Assembly: GCA_948844705.1 (NCBI GenBank)
Contig: CAQNVT010000154.1
Coordinates: forward strand, 1 to 8,302
Source: an uncultured Dorea sp.
Lineage (GTDB): Bacteria > Bacillota > Clostridia > Lachnospirales > Lachnospiraceae
Direction of reading: 5' to 3'
DNA length: 8,302 nucleotides
A program made the translations under genes and the position numbers. The notes under the pieces were generated by a model. That model did not search any database. It saw only the letters and a list, made by a program, of their open reading frames with translations, and was not told where the DNA came from. Position 1 is the stretch's first letter; every line of letters begins with the position of its first letter. Of the stretch, positions 6,882 to 8,302 are shown in pieces.

Positions 6882-7679
6882 ATGAAATATTTCGGAGGGT
6901 GCGACGTAGGTTCCACCTATACCAAGGCCGTAATCATAGATGAAAACGGAAAGCTTGCGGCTCATACTACAATGCGAAGCAAAATCAATTCTGAGGTTTC
7001 TGCCAGAATGTCTATGGAAGAGGTAATCGGACAGGTGCCGGAACTTAAATCTCCTCAGGATCTTTCGTATCTTATCGGGACAGGGTACGGACGCAATAAG
7101 GTTCCTTTTGCAGACGAGAATATTTCTGAGATTTCCTGCCATGCCATGGGCGTTCATGTGACAGATCCTACGGTAAAGGCGATCATTGATATCGGCGGCC
7201 AGGATGTAAAGGGTATTAATATTGATACAGACGGCACGGTAAAGAACTTTGCCATGAACGATAAATGCGCTGCCGGTACGGGACGTTTCTTTGAGGCAAT
7301 GGCCAGAAGCTTTGAGATGTCGCTGACAGATTTCTCCAATCTGTCGCTGACGGCGAAAAATGTGATTCCGATCACGGCTCAGTGTACGGTATTTGCCGAG
7401 AGCGAGGTTATTACCCTGGTGGGCGAAGGTAAGCCGATGAACGAGATTGCCGCAGGTATCCAGATGGCGGTTGCAAAACGCTGTTTTGTTATGGCGAAAA
7501 AGGCGGGGGCTACTACGGCGATTACCCTGACAGGCGGCTGCGCGAAAAATGCAGGCCTTAAAAATGCGATCGAACATGTACTGAAGCTCAAGGTGATTGA
7601 CCTTCCGATCGACCCGCAGCTTATGGGAGCTTTGGGTGCGGCGGAATATGCAAGGAAGAAAGGACTGGCTAAGTTATGA
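6882..7679 (+). CDS. 2-hydroxyacyl-CoA dehydratase activator (HgdC/FldI-type ATPase)
   Basis: A 265-residue BadF/BadG/BcrA/BcrD-family ATPase of the ASKHA fold. The homodimer carries one [4Fe-4S] cluster between subunits and uses ATP hydrolysis to push a single low-potential electron into the dehydratase or reductase component. Visible motifs: DVGSTYTK (8-15, phosphate 1), GTGYGR (66-71), DIGGQD (103-108, phosphate 2), NDKCAAGTGRF (126-136) with cluster ligand C129, AQCTVFAESEV (166-176) with ligand C168, GGCAKN (218-223) and GALGAAEYA near the end. Length and cysteine positions match HgdC (about 260 residues, ligands near 127 and 166), so this is the short stand-alone activator, not the fused 1000-plus-residue type. 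ATG 6882 is preceded by AAGGAG with a 5-base gap. It directly follows the two Fe-S subunit genes, its expected partners, and its TGA overlaps the ATG of the next small gene. Highly confident. Confidence 0.95.
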   Translation: MKYFGGCDVGSTYTKAVIIDENGKLAAHTTMRSKINSEVSARMSMEEVIGQVPELKSPQDLSYLIGTGYGRNKVPFADENISEISCHAMGVHVTDPTVKAIIDIGGQDVKGINIDTDGTVKNFAMNDKCAAGTGRFFEAMARSFEMSLTDFSNLSLTAKNVIPITAQCTVFAESEVITLVGEGKPMNEIAAGIQMAVAKRCFVMAKKAGATTAITLTGGCAKNAGLKNAIEHVLKLKVIDLPIDPQLMGALGAAEYARKKGLAKL

Positions 7680-7840
7680 AAAAGCTTCTGAAAACTTTAT
7701 TCAAGGTCACAAGTATCACATTCGGCGTGCTGTTTACGATCTATATGCTGAATCTGGATATGAAGCTCGTGGGTTTTATCTATACCTGGCTCAATAAATT
7801 CCACGACAAGAAGGATTCCTTAAGGGATATTCAGTTCTGA
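7676..7840 (+). CDS. 54-residue small membrane protein
   Basis: A short frame whose ATG overlaps the activator's TGA (ATGA) and whose TGA overlaps the ATG of the next gene (TGATG). The predicted protein starts MKKLLKTLFK, has a hydrophobic helix at about residues 11-27 (VTSITFGVLFTIYMLNL), a second, weaker apolar stretch at about 31-39 (LVGFIYTWL), and ends in a charged tail (KFHDKKDSLRDIQF). The lysine-rich N-terminus suggests it stays inside the cell with one membrane segment. AAAGGA at 7659-7664 lies 11 bases before the ATG. Overlap at both ends and lack of other coding in this stretch support a real gene. I do not recognise the family. It could anchor the soluble reductase to the membrane or be a small regulatory subunit; both are guesses from position. 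Confidence 0.7.
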   Translation: MKKLLKTLFKVTSITFGVLFTIYMLNLDMKLVGFIYTWLNKFHDKKDSLRDIQF

Positions 7841-8302
7841 TGAGATTATATGATTCTGTTATTGCCGCTGCAGAAGAAAAGCTTGCCCCGCTTGAGGCGA
7901 AGGTCTGGAACTATGACGAGAGCAAGGCCTGGCCTGATGCGGGGGTAAGCGAGCTGGTGCTTAACCGGGACGCGGCCTATGAGCTGGGAGGAAGCGGCTG
8001 CCCCGCGGTGAATTTTACCTGTGTGACAACAGAAGACAGTGTACCTCTTAAGAATCAGGTACTTCTGTACGGCCCGGATCTGCGGGAAATCAAAAAGGAT
8101 GCGCCCTATGCCAGGATCACCCTTCTCAGGACGGCGCAGTTAGGAGAGGATGATGAGGCGGCATACAGGGCCATACGCGATATGGAATTTGTAAAATATC
8201 ATGTATTCCCGAAGGGAGAGGGCGTGATAGAGTACGTGGACGCCACGGTGATCCGTATCCGCTACGACCGTACCCCGGACGAGGAATTCGTGCAGTTCGA
8301 GT
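7840..8302 (+). CDS. unrecognised soluble protein, 3'-truncated by the window end
   Basis: The frame opens at ATG 7840, overlapping the preceding TGA, with AAGGGA at 7822-7827 twelve bases upstream, and remains open for 154 codons to the window edge. The visible part is acidic and soluble, with no signal peptide, membrane segment or P-loop. Notable stretches are GGSGCPAVNFTCVTT (50-64, cysteines C54 and C61), VLLYGPDLREI (74-84) and YRAIRDMEFVKYHVFPKG (109-126). Codon use resembles the upstream operon genes. I do not recognise the family. Its place in the run of overlapping genes argues that it serves the same process as the activator and Fe-S subunits, perhaps as an accessory or electron-transfer factor, but the sequence shown does not establish this. 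Confidence 0.75.
   Translation, partial: MRLYDSVIAAAEEKLAPLEAKVWNYDESKAWPDAGVSELVLNRDAAYELGGSGCPAVNFTCVTTEDSVPLKNQVLLYGPDLREIKKDAPYARITLLRTAQLGEDDEAAYRAIRDMEFVKYHVFPKGEGVIEYVDATVIRIRYDRTPDEEFVQFE

Noticed and set aside
6459..7577. 372-residue minus-strand open frame
   Set aside because: It is antisense to the end of the long subunit gene and most of the activator gene, both with strong family motifs; its composition (many Arg, His and Cys) is that of a shadow frame.
6882..7679. Benzoyl-CoA reductase assignment for the operon
   Set aside because: Bcr/Bad systems have two different activator-type ATPase subunits and a ferredoxin; only one HgdC-length activator is present here.
1..8302. CRISPR arrays, tRNA or rRNA genes, transposases
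   Set aside because: No periodic direct repeats, cloverleaf-like segments, rRNA-like sequence or transposase motifs were seen on either strand.

Overview
The window looks like chromosome from an anaerobic Firmicute, most likely a gut-type Lachnospiraceae/Clostridia member. The grounds are strong AGGAGG-type ribosome binding sites, frequent TTG/GTG starts, a large flavin/Fe-S enoate reductase and oxygen-sensitive 2-hydroxyacyl-CoA dehydratase-type proteins. No species marker is present, so this is inference.

Left end (1-900): the first ~77 bases encode, on the minus strand, a fragment resembling the N-terminal part of a PyrK-type (dihydroorotate dehydrogenase electron-transfer) flavoprotein. 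Within about 20 bases this switches to the C-terminal half of an NCS1 nucleobase/cation symporter read on the plus strand. Both genes are broken at the join, so it is either an assembly chimera or a real rearrangement. A bidirectional hairpin terminator separates the permease from the next gene.

Middle (900-3130): a 686-residue NADH:flavin/2-enoate reductase (FldZ/BaiCD/BaiH superfamily) lies on the minus strand. A 150-base divergent region follows, with recognisable promoters for both directions and an AT-rich palindrome over the -10 of the reductase promoter.

Right part (3131-8302): a tightly packed plus-strand operon. Its genes, in order, are a CooC/AcsF-type metal-insertion ATPase with deviant Walker A and CxC motif; a 400-residue 2-hydroxyacyl-CoA dehydratase-type subunit; a second, unusually long (579-residue) subunit of the same superfamily; an HgdC-type ATP-dependent activator; a 54-residue membrane protein; and an unrecognised soluble protein cut by the window end. 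Junctions are overlapping or at most about 24 bases, and the first three genes use non-AUG starts.

The activator plus two Fe-S subunits is the layout of an ATP-driven low-potential electron-transfer enzyme (2-hydroxyacyl-CoA dehydratase, benzoyl-CoA reductase or double-cubane-cluster type). The CooC-like ATPase, the N-terminally extended subunit, the small membrane protein and the unknown gene are not part of the classical dehydratase clusters, and no CoA-transferase is visible. This operon is the best candidate for an undescribed system: an ATP-driven reductase or dehydratase with its own cluster-assembly ATPase, possibly working with the divergently transcribed enoate reductase.
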